Below are positions 1-7,064 of a DNA stretch of 10,844 nucleotides, in pieces. Within the stretch, counting starts at the first letter, position 1; every line of letters begins with the position of its first letter. Source of the DNA: CAYUKK01 sp964445305 (GTDB taxonomy: Bacteria; Acidobacteriota; Aminicenantia; Aminicenantales; UBA8522); contig CAYUKK010000101.1 in the NCBI GenBank assembly GCA_964445305.1, forward strand, positions 1 to 10,844, written 5' to 3'. The notes under the pieces are model-generated. The model did no database searches. It had not been told where the DNA came from and worked only from the letters and a program-made list of their open reading frames with translations. The position numbers and the translations under genes are program-made.

Positions 1-95
1 CGGGTGTCGGCCTATGGCCCTTATTTTGCGTAATCGAAAGCCGTTTCGCCACACAGGAAGTTCCCATCGGCAATCTTGGCATGGCATGGAAAGCC

Positions 96-126
96 TTGAC
101 AAGGGGGGAGACTTAGTGTTTATAAT
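96..126 (+). promoter_or_regulatory. Candidate sigma-70-type promoter upstream of phoH
   Basis: A perfect TTGACA (96-101) and a perfect TATAAT (121-126) are separated by 19 nt, slightly longer than the usual 16-18. Transcription would begin near 133, giving phoH a leader of about 50 nt. Both hexamers match consensus exactly and sit just ahead of the five-gene + strand operon, which makes this the best promoter candidate for it. The long spacer, and a reading frame that runs through the site, keep confidence moderate. Confidence 0.55.
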
Positions 127-184
127 GAGGAAGAAAAAATTTGCTGAATTAATGGCCGAAGAGTCTGATCCTTCCTTTTACTGA
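116..184 (+). other. Possible short upstream ORF overlapping the phoH start
   Basis: One frame is open from the window's left edge to a TGA at 182-184. This TGA overlaps the phoH ATG at 184 as TGATG, an arrangement typical of translational coupling. Possible starts are ATG 86, GTG 116 (preceded by GGAG at 107-110, a 5-nt spacing) and ATG 125; the coordinates use the GTG. The product would be 22 residues, with a basic start (RKKK) and an acidic end (EESD). It could be a leader peptide, the end of a gene that begins off-window, or a chance open frame. If the 96-126 promoter is used, only the internal ATG at 152 would be transcribed, so the two readings conflict. Confidence 0.25.
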
Positions 185-1137
185 TGGAAAAAATCACCCA
201 TCCCTATATCCGGCACAATGTCTTTTCTGGTATCCTCGACAGAAACCTGAAAAAGCTCGAAGCCAGGCTGGGGGTCTCCTTGTCTATTCGTGGCGATAGC
301 CTGTGGATTGACGGCGACCGGAAGAAAGTGGAATTCGCGAAGTTTTATTTCGATAAGATGAACGACCTTCAAGAAAAGGGCTATTCCCTTAAGGAGGAGG
401 ATTTCCACATCGCCCTCGACCTTCTCGAAGGGGGTTGTGCTCAGCCGCTGGAGAACTATTTTCCCTCCGAAGTCCTTAACCTCTCTCGAAAATCCGTCAA
501 CCCGAAGAGTCTCAACCAGCAGGAGTACATCCAGGCTATCCGCCATTTTGACCTTGTTTTCGGTATCGGGCCAGCTGGAACCGGAAAGACCTACTTGGCC
601 ATGGCCATGGCCTTGATGTTCCTCCAGGAAAAAATGGTTAACCGAATCATCCTTACCCGGCCGGCTGTCGAGGCGGGAGAAAAGCTCGGTTTTCTGCCTG
701 GCGACATCTACCAGAAAATCAACCCTTACCTCCGCCCCCTCTACGATGCGCTCTTCGACCTCAGCCAGGCTGACCAGGCCAACCGGCTGATCGAAAGGGG
801 AATCATCGAGATTGCGCCCTTAGCTTACATGCGCGGTCGGACGCTCAACGATTCGTTCATCATCCTCGACGAGGCCCAAAATACGACGCGGGAGCAGATG
901 AAGATGCTCCTGACGCGGTCGGGCTTCGGCTCCAAGGTCGTCGTCACAGCCGACATCACCCAGATTGATTTACCCCAGCCGCGGAAATCGGGCGTGCTCG
1001 AAGCGATCAGAATCCTTGCCCCCATCAAGGAGATTGCTTTCATCTATTTTGACGAGCGTGACGTCGTCCGGCATCCCCTTGTCCAGAAAATCATCGGCGC
1101 CTACAAGAAGGCAGAGGCCCGAAGCGCCAGGGATTAG
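184..1137 (+). CDS. phoH: PhoH family ATPase (PhoH/PhoL type)
   Basis: The product is a 317-residue cytoplasmic P-loop ATPase of the PhoH family. The N-terminal ~60 residues resemble the KH-like region that precedes the ATPase domain in this family (NLKKLEARLG... then a predicted strand/helix). The Walker A motif GPAGTGKT is at 129-136. The family hallmark RPAVEAGEKLGFLPGD follows at 159-174, AYMRGRT at 214-220, Walker B FIILDEAQ at 225-232, and the sensor-like TADITQIDLP at 255-264. RHPLVQKII at 296-304 is the usual C-terminal motif. The length is normal for the family. The ATG at 184 fits where homologues begin, although no strong Shine-Dalgarno precedes it and the start overlaps the stop of a short upstream frame. 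PhoH proteins commonly neighbour ybeY and era and are linked to RNA metabolism and ribosome maturation; their exact biochemical role is unsettled. Confidence 0.96.
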   Translation: MEKITHPYIRHNVFSGILDRNLKKLEARLGVSLSIRGDSLWIDGDRKKVEFAKFYFDKMNDLQEKGYSLKEEDFHIALDLLEGGCAQPLENYFPSEVLNLSRKSVNPKSLNQQEYIQAIRHFDLVFGIGPAGTGKTYLAMAMALMFLQEKMVNRIILTRPAVEAGEKLGFLPGDIYQKINPYLRPLYDALFDLSQADQANRLIERGIIEIAPLAYMRGRTLNDSFIILDEAQNTTREQMKMLLTRSGFGSKVVVTADITQIDLPQPRKSGVLEAIRILAPIKEIAFIYFDERDVVRHPLVQKIIGAYKKAEARSARD

Positions 1138-1147
1138 TTAAAAACGG

Positions 1148-3511
1148 ATGAATTTCGTGTCTTTCCGCCGCATCAAGCTCTTCAAGGGACAGCTGGCCAG
1201 GTCGAAGCCCAGCTCGACTCCGCCAGCCAGGCGAAAACAAGAAAGAGCCTTCTGGGAAAAGCTGGCCGGGAATCCGTTTCTCCATCTCATCTTTTTTGTC
1301 CTCGTCCTGGCCTATTTTCTCTCCTATGCCCCATCTAAGTTTTTGCCTCGACTCGAGGTCGGTGCCATTGCTCCGACCGACATCGTCTCGCCCATCGACT
1401 TGACCATCGAAGATACGGAAACGACAGCCAAACGGCGGGCCGAAGCCGAGGCGGCGGTACTCCCTGTCTATTCCTTCGACGAGAATTCGCTCCTCAACAC
1501 GGAGGAAAGAATCCGACAGTTCTTCGAGCTCGGCAGGGAGCGACTGAGGAAGCCCGCCACAGCCAAGGACGTGAGCGAATTCGCAAAAGAATTGGCCGAA
1601 AAATTTGGCTTTGACCTTGGGTCGCGCGAAGTCGAAATGCTCGTCCGGTCCAATTTCTCAGCTGAGCTCGAGGAGACGCTCATCAGCCTCATCGGGAAAA
1701 TCTCCTCGTCCGGCATCATCCTGTCCAAGAACCTGTTTATCCGTCAAGAACCAGAAAGAGGATTCATCCTCTTGCGCGGTCCAGGAAACGAAAAGTTAAC
1801 CAGGGTGGAGGAAATTCTCGAAGTCAAAGAAAGCCAGGAGAAGTTCGCCGCCGAGGTGGATAAGCTCGAACTCCCGGCACGTCACAAGTCCCTGCTGCGG
1901 AGCATGGCTAACGCCTTCATCACCCCCAATATTACCTACAATAAGGTCGAAACGGAAGCGCGCAAGGAGCTTGCCCGCAGCCGCGTGGAGACCGTTTTTT
2001 ATCGAATCAAAAAAGGCAAAGTCATCATCCGCAAGGGCGACGAAGTCACGGCCGAGACGCTCAAGTGGATCAACATCATCAATCAGAGCCTGGAGGCCAG
2101 GCGGGCTTGGGTTAGAAATTTTGCCGGCACGGTTCTGCTCTTGGCTCTGCTTTTTGTCACCCTCTGGTATTACCTGAAATCCCTGCTCAGGTTTCCGCTG
2201 GCCCGAAAAATCTTCCTTATGATGGGCTTAGCCCTCGTCCTCTCCTTGCTGATCTACAAACTATCCCTTTTCCTGGCTACCGTCTTTAGCCAACAGAGCC
2301 GCTGGGCTTTTCTGTCCGACGTCGAGCTCTACAAGTTCGCCTTTCCTTACGCCTTCGGTGTCCTCCTTTTTGCCTTTCTGACGACGAACCCGACGAGCTT
2401 GATTTTTTCCATCCTCAACAGCCTGCTCGTCGGCTATTTCTTCCAGGGAAATTTTCCTCTCATGCTCTTCAGTTTTATCGGCGGTTTGGCGGCTATCTAC
2501 GGCATCAAATTCTACGGCAAGCAAAAGAGAACCTCAACTCTCCGCGCCGGCGTTTTCATCGTGGCGCCGGTGAATGTTTTCCTCATCCTCACCCTCGAGT
2601 TGGTCGGCGAAACGACGCGAGGGCTCAACCTTGTGGCCACGGGAGCAGCCATGGGTATCATCGGCGGGGCTCTGGGGGCCGCTCTGGCCTTCCTTCTCCT
2701 TCCTCTTTTCGAGAGTATCTTTGGCTTTGTTACCCAGACCAAGCTCCTCGAGCTTTCCAATTCTGATTTGCCGATTTTCCGGCAGATGGCCATTACCGCG
2801 CCCGGGTCCTACCATCATTCCCTCATCGTCGCCACCCTGGCTGAGAAAGCAGCCGAAGAGATCCGTCTGGATTCCATGCTGGTCAAAGCTGGCGCTCTCT
2901 ACCACGATATCGGCAAAATGAAAAGGCCGGAGTACTTCATCGAAAACATGACCCGCAACCCCGACGCTCACAAGGACCTGACGCCGAGCATGAGTGCGCT
3001 CGTCATCGTCAACCATGTCAAGGAAGGGGTGGAGATGGCCAGGAAGCTGCGACTCCCCCGCCAAATCCGCGAGGTCATCGAGCAACATCATGGCAATTCG
3101 CTTGTCCGATATTTCTATCAAAAAGCCAAGGAAAAGTATGACCCGGAGATGCAGAGGGTCGGCGAGGAAAGCTACCGCTATCCCGGACCGCGGCCGCAAA
3201 GCAAGGAAGCGGCCCTCATTATGCTGGCTGATTCAGTCGAAGCGGCCTCCCGAAGCCTGAAGGTCCCATCCCGCGAAAACCTCAAGCGGGTTATCACCGA
3301 AATTTTCGAGACTTACCTCCAGGATGGTCAGCTCGACGATTGCGATTTCTCCCTCCGTGAGCTCAGAGCTGTGGCCGCCTCATTCCACTCCACGCTTTAC
3401 ACCATCTTTCATCCGCGCCTGGAATACCCCGGCTTCGACTTTGAGAAAAAAGCGAAAAAGCCCGTTCCGTCGAAGAAAGCCGATGATCGAAGTGCTAAAC
3501 CTCCAGCGTAA
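1148..3511 (+). CDS. pgpH: 7TM-HD family c-di-AMP phosphodiesterase (PgpH-like, YqfF)
   Basis: The product is a 787-residue membrane protein with the PgpH layout. A cytosolic N-terminus leads to a first membrane helix (about 45-61) and an extracytoplasmic 7TMR-HDED-type domain (about 62-322, with VLPVYSFD at 104-111 and IRKGDEVT at 294-301). About seven further membrane helices follow between 325 and 520. A cytosolic HD phosphohydrolase domain comes last, with metal and catalytic residues visible: H556/H557 in SYHHSLIVA, H586/D587 in YHDIGKMKRPEYF, H623, H647/H648 in EQHHG and D695. In Listeria and related bacteria this family hydrolyses c-di-AMP to pApA, so the organism probably uses that messenger. 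The lysine-rich tail after about 767 lies partly over ybeY. The start is 10 nt after phoH with no clear ribosome binding site, which suggests translational coupling. The family call is firm; the substrate is inferred from the family. Confidence 0.94.
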   Translation: MNFVSFRRIKLFKGQLARSKPSSTPPARRKQERAFWEKLAGNPFLHLIFFVLVLAYFLSYAPSKFLPRLEVGAIAPTDIVSPIDLTIEDTETTAKRRAEAEAAVLPVYSFDENSLLNTEERIRQFFELGRERLRKPATAKDVSEFAKELAEKFGFDLGSREVEMLVRSNFSAELEETLISLIGKISSSGIILSKNLFIRQEPERGFILLRGPGNEKLTRVEEILEVKESQEKFAAEVDKLELPARHKSLLRSMANAFITPNITYNKVETEARKELARSRVETVFYRIKKGKVIIRKGDEVTAETLKWINIINQSLEARRAWVRNFAGTVLLLALLFVTLWYYLKSLLRFPLARKIFLMMGLALVLSLLIYKLSLFLATVFSQQSRWAFLSDVELYKFAFPYAFGVLLFAFLTTNPTSLIFSILNSLLVGYFFQGNFPLMLFSFIGGLAAIYGIKFYGKQKRTSTLRAGVFIVAPVNVFLILTLELVGETTRGLNLVATGAAMGIIGGALGAALAFLLLPLFESIFGFVTQTKLLELSNSDLPIFRQMAITAPGSYHHSLIVATLAEKAAEEIRLDSMLVKAGALYHDIGKMKRPEYFIENMTRNPDAHKDLTPSMSALVIVNHVKEGVEMARKLRLPRQIREVIEQHHGNSLVRYFYQKAKEKYDPEMQRVGEESYRYPGPRPQSKEAALIMLADSVEAASRSLKVPSRENLKRVITEIFETYLQDGQLDDCDFSLRELRAVAASFHSTLYTIFHPRLEYPGFDFEKKAKKPVPSKKADDRSAKPPA

Positions 3512-3902
3512 GTATTGCCTCCGCCTGGCCAGGTTTACGGACCTTCTCGATAAGCTGGTCCAGCGGTTCGGGCTCGAAGACCCTGAGATAACCCTCGCCT
3601 TCGTGGACACAAAAAGGATAAGAGCTTTGAACAAGAAGTTTTTGGGCCGGGACGCGCCAACCGATGTCCTTAGCTTTCCGGTCGGGAAGAAGGCCGCTGA
3701 TGGAAAATTCTATCTGGGGGACATCCTCATTTCGGTTCCTCAAGCCTTCCGGCAATGCCTTCGTCAGCCGCATGGCCTTGAGGAGGAGCTCGAGGACCTG
3801 GTCATCCATGGATTCCTCCACCTCTTGGGTTACGAGCACGGCCGGGGCATCGAAAAAGAGGAGGAAAAAGCCCGCTTTTTCTGGAGAGGAGATAGGAAAT
3901 AA
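3483..3902 (+). CDS. ybeY: Endoribonuclease YbeY (rRNA maturation factor)
   Basis: The product is 139 residues, in the normal to slightly short range for YbeY, a single-domain zinc-dependent RNase acting in 16S rRNA 3'-end maturation and 70S quality control. The zinc site reads HGFLHLLGYEH at 109-119, giving the H-x3-H-x5-H ligands H109, H113 and H119. The conserved APTDVLSFP is at 58-66 and LGDILIS at 78-84. The ATG at 3483 was chosen because conserved YbeY sequence begins right after it; the frame is open further upstream, but that sequence is only a shadow of pgpH. The gene overlaps the 3' end of pgpH by 29 nt, so the two are probably co-translated. The next gene starts 1 nt after its stop. 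Confidence 0.95.
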   Translation: MIEVLNLQRKYCLRLARFTDLLDKLVQRFGLEDPEITLAFVDTKRIRALNKKFLGRDAPTDVLSFPVGKKAADGKFYLGDILISVPQAFRQCLRQPHGLEEELEDLVIHGFLHLLGYEHGRGIEKEEEKARFFWRGDRK

Positions 3903-3903
3903 G

Positions 3904-5229
3904 ATGGCCGGCGGGATGTGGAAATGGGTGGGTCTGGCCGCAGTTTTCCTCTTTTGTCTTCTCCTCTCGCTTTTCCACGCCTCGCTGGGTTCCATCTCGA
4001 GGATTTCCCTCAGCCGGTTTCTTGAAGACGAATCGCGCCTCCGCCGTCAACGCGTGCTCGAGGGCTTCGAGGAGACAAGAATCGCTGTCGACAGCCTGCG
4101 GGCGGTCTTTCTCATCGGCTTCCTCACTTACCTCTTCGCTCTTTCGCTGCGGTACGAGTTCTGGCCGTTAGGCTTTTTCTTCCTCGCCATCGCCATCTAT
4201 TTTATCTTCTTCGATTACCTCCCCCGCTTTTTCAATTCCCTGGACAGGCGGGCGGTGGTCAAGTTTTTCCTCCCCTACTTCGGTCTTGTCCAGGCGCTTG
4301 CGTTGCCGCTCATCTTTCTTTCCCGGAAGTTCGAAGCCCGGCAGATCAAGGAGGAGCTCGGTGAGGCCAAGGCCCGCGAAGCCAGCGAGGAAGAAATTTC
4401 CACCTTCGTCGACGAGGCCACTGAAGAAGGCATCATCGAAGAGGAGGAGAAAAAGTTGCTTCGGAGTGTCGTCGAATTTGGCGATACCCGAGTCCGGGAA
4501 ATCATGACACCGCGGGTGGAGATGGTCTGCGTCAAAAAGGAGGCCACACTGGGTGCCTTGCGCGAACTCATCGAAAAGGAGAAGTACTCGCGCATCCCCG
4601 TGTACAGGGATCGAATCGACAACATCGAGGGCATGGTCATAGCCAAGGACCTGCTTGCCTATGCCGAAGACCGCTACCGCGAGATGCCCATCGAACCGAT
4701 TATCCGTCCCGCCTACTTCGTCCCGGAATCGATGAAAGTGGCCGAGCTTCTCCGGGAATTCCAGAAACGAAAAGTTAAGATGGCCATCGTTATCGACGAG
4801 CACGGCGGTGTTTCGGGCCTGGTCACCATGGAAGACTTAATGGAAGAAATCGTCGGTGAAATCCAGGACGAATACGACACCGAGGAAGAGGCGGAAATCA
4901 CACCCACCGGCCCTGGCGAATTCGTCCTCCGCGGCGAGGTCGAAGTCGAGGCTGTCGAGGAGCTCTACGACCTTGACTTGGCCGAGGAGGATTACATTAC
5001 CGTCGCCGGTCTCGTCACCCACCACCTCGGCCGGCTGCCCGAGCGAGGCGAAACCATCACCATCAAGGGTTTGAGCTTTGAGATCTTGGATAGCGACCGC
5101 AAAAGAATCAAGAAGTTGAAAGTCCGCCGGGCGGATCAAACAAAGCGTCCCGACATCGGAGAGGAAAGCTTGGCCAAAATGAGAAGCGAAAAAGAAGGCA
5201 AGAAAGACAAGGACGAAGCTAAAAGATGA
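3904..5229 (+). CDS. CBS-domain membrane protein, CorC/HlyC (hemolysin C-like) family
   Basis: The product is a 441-residue protein. Four hydrophobic segments (about 6-27, 65-84, 88-104 and 119-140) form an N-terminal membrane region resembling a diverged DUF21 domain. A charged linker follows, then EFGDTRVREIMTPRVEM at 191-207, which marks the entry to a CBS pair (about 204-325, including SRIPVYRDRIDNIEGMV at 229-245 and VIDEHGGVSGLVTMEDLMEE at 296-315). A CorC_HlyC transporter-associated domain lies at about 335-408 and a charged, Lys/Glu-rich tail closes the protein. Relatives are implicated in Mg2+/Co2+ efflux or homeostasis; the old 'hemolysin' name is not evidence of toxicity. The ATG at 3904 is preceded by AGGAA near 3894 and follows ybeY by 1 nt. 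The frame extends upstream to 3664 only as a shadow of ybeY. The stop overlaps the era start as ATGA. The family is firm; the transported ion is not known. Confidence 0.92.
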   Translation: MAGGMWKWVGLAAVFLFCLLLSLFHASLGSISRISLSRFLEDESRLRRQRVLEGFEETRIAVDSLRAVFLIGFLTYLFALSLRYEFWPLGFFFLAIAIYFIFFDYLPRFFNSLDRRAVVKFFLPYFGLVQALALPLIFLSRKFEARQIKEELGEAKAREASEEEISTFVDEATEEGIIEEEEKKLLRSVVEFGDTRVREIMTPRVEMVCVKKEATLGALRELIEKEKYSRIPVYRDRIDNIEGMVIAKDLLAYAEDRYREMPIEPIIRPAYFVPESMKVAELLREFQKRKVKMAIVIDEHGGVSGLVTMEDLMEEIVGEIQDEYDTEEEAEITPTGPGEFVLRGEVEVEAVEELYDLDLAEEDYITVAGLVTHHLGRLPERGETITIKGLSFEILDSDRKRIKKLKVRRADQTKRPDIGEESLAKMRSEKEGKKDKDEAKR

Positions 5230-6326
5230 AAGTCGGGTATGTCGCCCTGGTGGGTCGGCCCAACGTGGGCAAGTCGACCCTCCTCAACAGCCTCCTCGGT
5301 CAGAAGGTGGCCATTATCTCTGACAAGCCTCAGACGACCAGAATTAGCATCCTGGGAATCAAGACGACACAGCAAGGACAAATCATCTTCATCGACAACC
5401 CGGGCATCCACAAACCCCTCCACACCCTCAACAAGCGGATGATGAGTTTCGTCTACTCGGCGCTCGAGACGAGCGACCTCATCTGCTTGCTCATCGACGC
5501 CACCCAGCCCTACGGCCACGGCGACGAGTTCGTCGTCGAAACGCTCCGCAAAGTAACAACACCCCTTTTCTTGCTCATCAACAAAGTCGATATCATCAAG
5601 AAAGAAAAAATCCTCCTCCTCATCGACAAATACAAGGACCTGCTCGACTTCAAAGAAATCATCCCCATCTCCGCTTTGCGTGGGACTAACCTCGATGTTC
5701 TGGAAAAAAGCATTTATCATTATCTTCCCGAGGCGGAAAAACTCTACGACGATGAGACGGTGACCCAATTGCCGCTCCGCTTCCAGCTGGCGGAAATCAT
5801 CCGCGAGAAGCTCCTCAAACGGGTGGAGAAAGAGCTCCCCTTTGTGACGGCAGTCCTCGTCGAGAAGCTGGAGGAGAGGGGGACGGGGGGAACACTGGGA
5901 AAGAACGACCAAGACGCGCTGGCTCAAGAAACCTCCTCCCAAAATTCAACCCCGGCTCCAACTGCAACCGGCTTTCGTTTTCCAGAAAAACCCATCAAAC
6001 CTGGAGAAAAACTCGAAGAAGAAATGGAGAAGAAAAGCCGAGCCAGCCGGCCTGACCGAGCGAGCGGCCAGCCGGCTGAGGGAAAAAAGAAAAAGGGAAA
6101 AAGAAAAGTCGTCTATCTCAGTGCCACCATTTTCGTCGAAAGGGAAAGCCATCGCAAAATCGTCATTGGCCGGCGTGGCCAGGTCATCAAGATGATCGGC
6201 ATCGAAGCCCGCCGGGAGATCGAGACCATCCTGGGGGCCAAACTCTTTCTCGACCTTAAGGTCAAGGTCAAGGAGAAATGGCGGGACTCGCCCGAAGTCC
6301 TCGACCTCATCGAGGGCCAGCGCTAA
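5226..6326 (+). CDS. era: GTPase Era with an insertion in the KH domain
   Basis: The product is a 366-residue Era, about 65 residues longer than the roughly 300 usual. It is a GTPase that binds 16S rRNA during small-subunit assembly. GTPase motifs are G1 GRPNVGKS (10-17), switch I PQTTR (35-39), G3 DNPG (57-60, normally DTPG), G4 NKVD (119-122) and G5 SAL (149-151). The C-terminal KH domain shows QLAEIIREKLLKRVEKELPF at 187-206 and the RNA-binding GRRG loop in VIGRRGQVIKMIGIEARR at 313-330. Between the first KH strand (PFVTAVLVEKLE) and the next (VVYLSATIFVERE) lies a low-complexity, Pro/Ser/Lys-rich stretch at about 217-294, where other Era proteins have a short loop. The ATG overlaps the upstream stop as ATGA, so translation is probably coupled. 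It is the last gene of the operon, and no clear terminator follows. Confidence 0.96.
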   Translation: MKVGYVALVGRPNVGKSTLLNSLLGQKVAIISDKPQTTRISILGIKTTQQGQIIFIDNPGIHKPLHTLNKRMMSFVYSALETSDLICLLIDATQPYGHGDEFVVETLRKVTTPLFLLINKVDIIKKEKILLLIDKYKDLLDFKEIIPISALRGTNLDVLEKSIYHYLPEAEKLYDDETVTQLPLRFQLAEIIREKLLKRVEKELPFVTAVLVEKLEERGTGGTLGKNDQDALAQETSSQNSTPAPTATGFRFPEKPIKPGEKLEEEMEKKSRASRPDRASGQPAEGKKKKGKRKVVYLSATIFVERESHRKIVIGRRGQVIKMIGIEARREIETILGAKLFLDLKVKVKEKWRDSPEVLDLIEGQR

Positions 6327-6412
6327 GAATCTGGAAATCCGGAAACGTAAGTTCAGTTCAACCCGGGGTGCTCAAGGTTGGGTGGAATCAACGCCATCGT
6401 CAATGCATCCCA

Positions 6413-6467
6413 AAATTGCCGGCAAAAATACCCCACCGGTCCTGTCAGGTGCTTTAATCGGCAATTT
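6413..6467. repeat. Inverted repeat in the era-tRNA-His spacer
   Basis: AAATTGCCG at 6413-6421 is exactly complementary to CGGCAATTT at 6459-6467, leaving a 37-nt loop. Within the loop CACC (about 6434-6437) can pair with GGTG near 6448-6451, so a branched or extended hairpin is possible. The left arm also contains the palindrome TGCCGGCA (6417-6424). No U-run follows the right arm, so this does not look like a standard intrinsic terminator. It could act as a Rho-type or processing structure for the era transcript, or be chance. Confidence 0.35.
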
Positions 6468-6485
6468 CGGGTTCCATTCGCCATA

Positions 6486-6514
6486 TTTACAGAATCCGGA
6501 GAAGGTGCTAAAAT
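6486..6514 (+). promoter_or_regulatory. Promoter of tRNA-His
   Basis: TTTACA (6486-6491) and TAAAAT (6509-6514) are each one base from consensus and are separated by the ideal 17 nt. Transcription would start near 6521, about a dozen bases before the mature tRNA 5' end, which fits a stable-RNA promoter. This implies the tRNA is transcribed independently of the era operon. Confidence 0.6.
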
Positions 6515-6532
6515 TGGCTCTTCCCCAGAGGC

Positions 6533-6607
6533 GGTGAGTGTAGCTCAACTGGTTAGAGCATCGGACTGTGGATCCGAAGGTTGGGGGTTCGAGACCCCTC
6601 ACTCACC
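6533..6607 (+). tRNA. tRNA-His (anticodon GTG)
   Basis: A complete cloverleaf can be folded by hand. Acceptor GTGAGTG (6534-6540) pairs with CACTCAC (6600-6606). The D arm is GCTC...GAGC. The anticodon stem TCGGA/TCCGA encloses the loop CTGTGGA with anticodon GTG at 6568-6570. The variable loop is AGGTT, and the T arm GGGGG/CCCCT (one G-T pair) has loop TTCGAGA. A G at 6533 immediately precedes the stem and can face the discriminator C6607, giving the extra G-1:C73 pair that identifies tRNA-His to its synthetase. The bases after C6607 are CCG, so CCA is not encoded and must be added by a CCA-adding enzyme. Confidence 0.96.
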
Positions 6608-6617
6608 CCGCTTATCT

Positions 6618-6875
6618 TCACCAAAAAAGGTCGGTTTCTTCGAGCTCACCCTCTTCGTTCTTGAAAATAAACTTAACTCCCTCTTTTGTCCCTTCTTCAT
6701 CCACTGTATAAATGACCATGAGGCCCAGTTCCTTTTCTTTATCAAAATATTCTTTGGCTTTGGCCGTGGCTACTTCGATAGTCGGGAAAGCTTCCTCGCT
6801 CTCGATAAGGAGCGTGTTCTCGTCCTCGAGGCTCTGCTTGGGCTTATGGCCCTCGATGAAAAACCTGTTCGTCAT
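6618..6875 (-). CDS. Small hypothetical protein
   Basis: The product is 85 residues, acidic and soluble, with no signal peptide or membrane helix. I do not recognise its family. It starts MTNRFFIEGHKP, has a helical, charged centre (ATAKAKEYFDKEKELG), a likely strand (LMVIYTVDEEG), and ends in an acidic hairpin-like segment (VKFIFKNEEGELEETDLFW). The frame extends to an ATG at 6938 (106 residues). I prefer ATG 6875 because a promoter-like pair reading leftward (TTGTCT 6970-6965, TAAAAT 6946-6941) would start transcription near 6934, inside the longer version. In addition, an AAGGAAAAGGAGG purine run precedes 6875, although its AGGAGG abuts the ATG. The gene converges on tRNA-His, 10 nt away, and diverges from the 7111 gene. 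Function is unknown; it looks like real coding sequence rather than a shadow. Confidence 0.6.
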   Translation of the reverse strand: MTNRFFIEGHKPKQSLEDENTLLIESEEAFPTIEVATAKAKEYFDKEKELGLMVIYTVDEEGTKEGVKFIFKNEEGELEETDLFW

Positions 6876-6940
6876 CCTCCTTTTCCTTTCTTTCTCATAA
6901 AGATCCCAGATTTTAGAGCTTACGGTTTCCATGGCCATCT

Positions 6941-6970
6941 ATTTTAGCGGAAAAAAACTAAAAAAGACAA
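6941..6970 (-). promoter_or_regulatory. Weak promoter for the small - strand gene
   Basis: On the - strand TTGTCT (6970-6965, 4 of 6 to consensus) is followed after 18 nt by TAAAAT (6946-6941, 5 of 6). The spacer contains long T-runs. The predicted start near 6934 leaves about 58 nt of leader before the ATG at 6875, which favours that start over the ATG at 6938. Confidence 0.4.
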
Positions 6971-7064
6971 GCGAATTTAGCCCGGCCGCCTTCAATTGAT
7001 ATGGAGCGATCAAATGGATGCGTGAATGCAGGCAGTGGGAAAAAGTGCCAGGATGAGCGTCTTT

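Noticed and set aside
2534..3199. 221-codon open frame on the - strand
   Set aside because: It lies entirely antisense to the conserved HD domain of pgpH and has a composition expected of a shadow frame in GC-rich coding DNA.
4168..4803. 211-codon open frame on the - strand
   Set aside because: It is a shadow of the CBS-domain gene, whose protein motifs are unmistakable in the other frame.
5136..5942. 268-codon open frame on the - strand
   Set aside because: It is antisense to the CBS-gene end and era, with runs of Asp/Glu/Phe that mirror Lys/Ile codons of Era. No independent signals.
6374..6585. AAGGTTGGG at 6374-6382 repeated inside tRNA-His at 6577-6585, as a possible attachment-site remnant
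   Set aside because: The match is only nine bases, is not at the tRNA 3' end, and no integrase or foreign cargo lies between.
6378..6947. 189-codon open frame on the + strand through tRNA-His
   Set aside because: It reads straight through the tRNA gene and antisense to the small - strand gene; no ribosome binding site.
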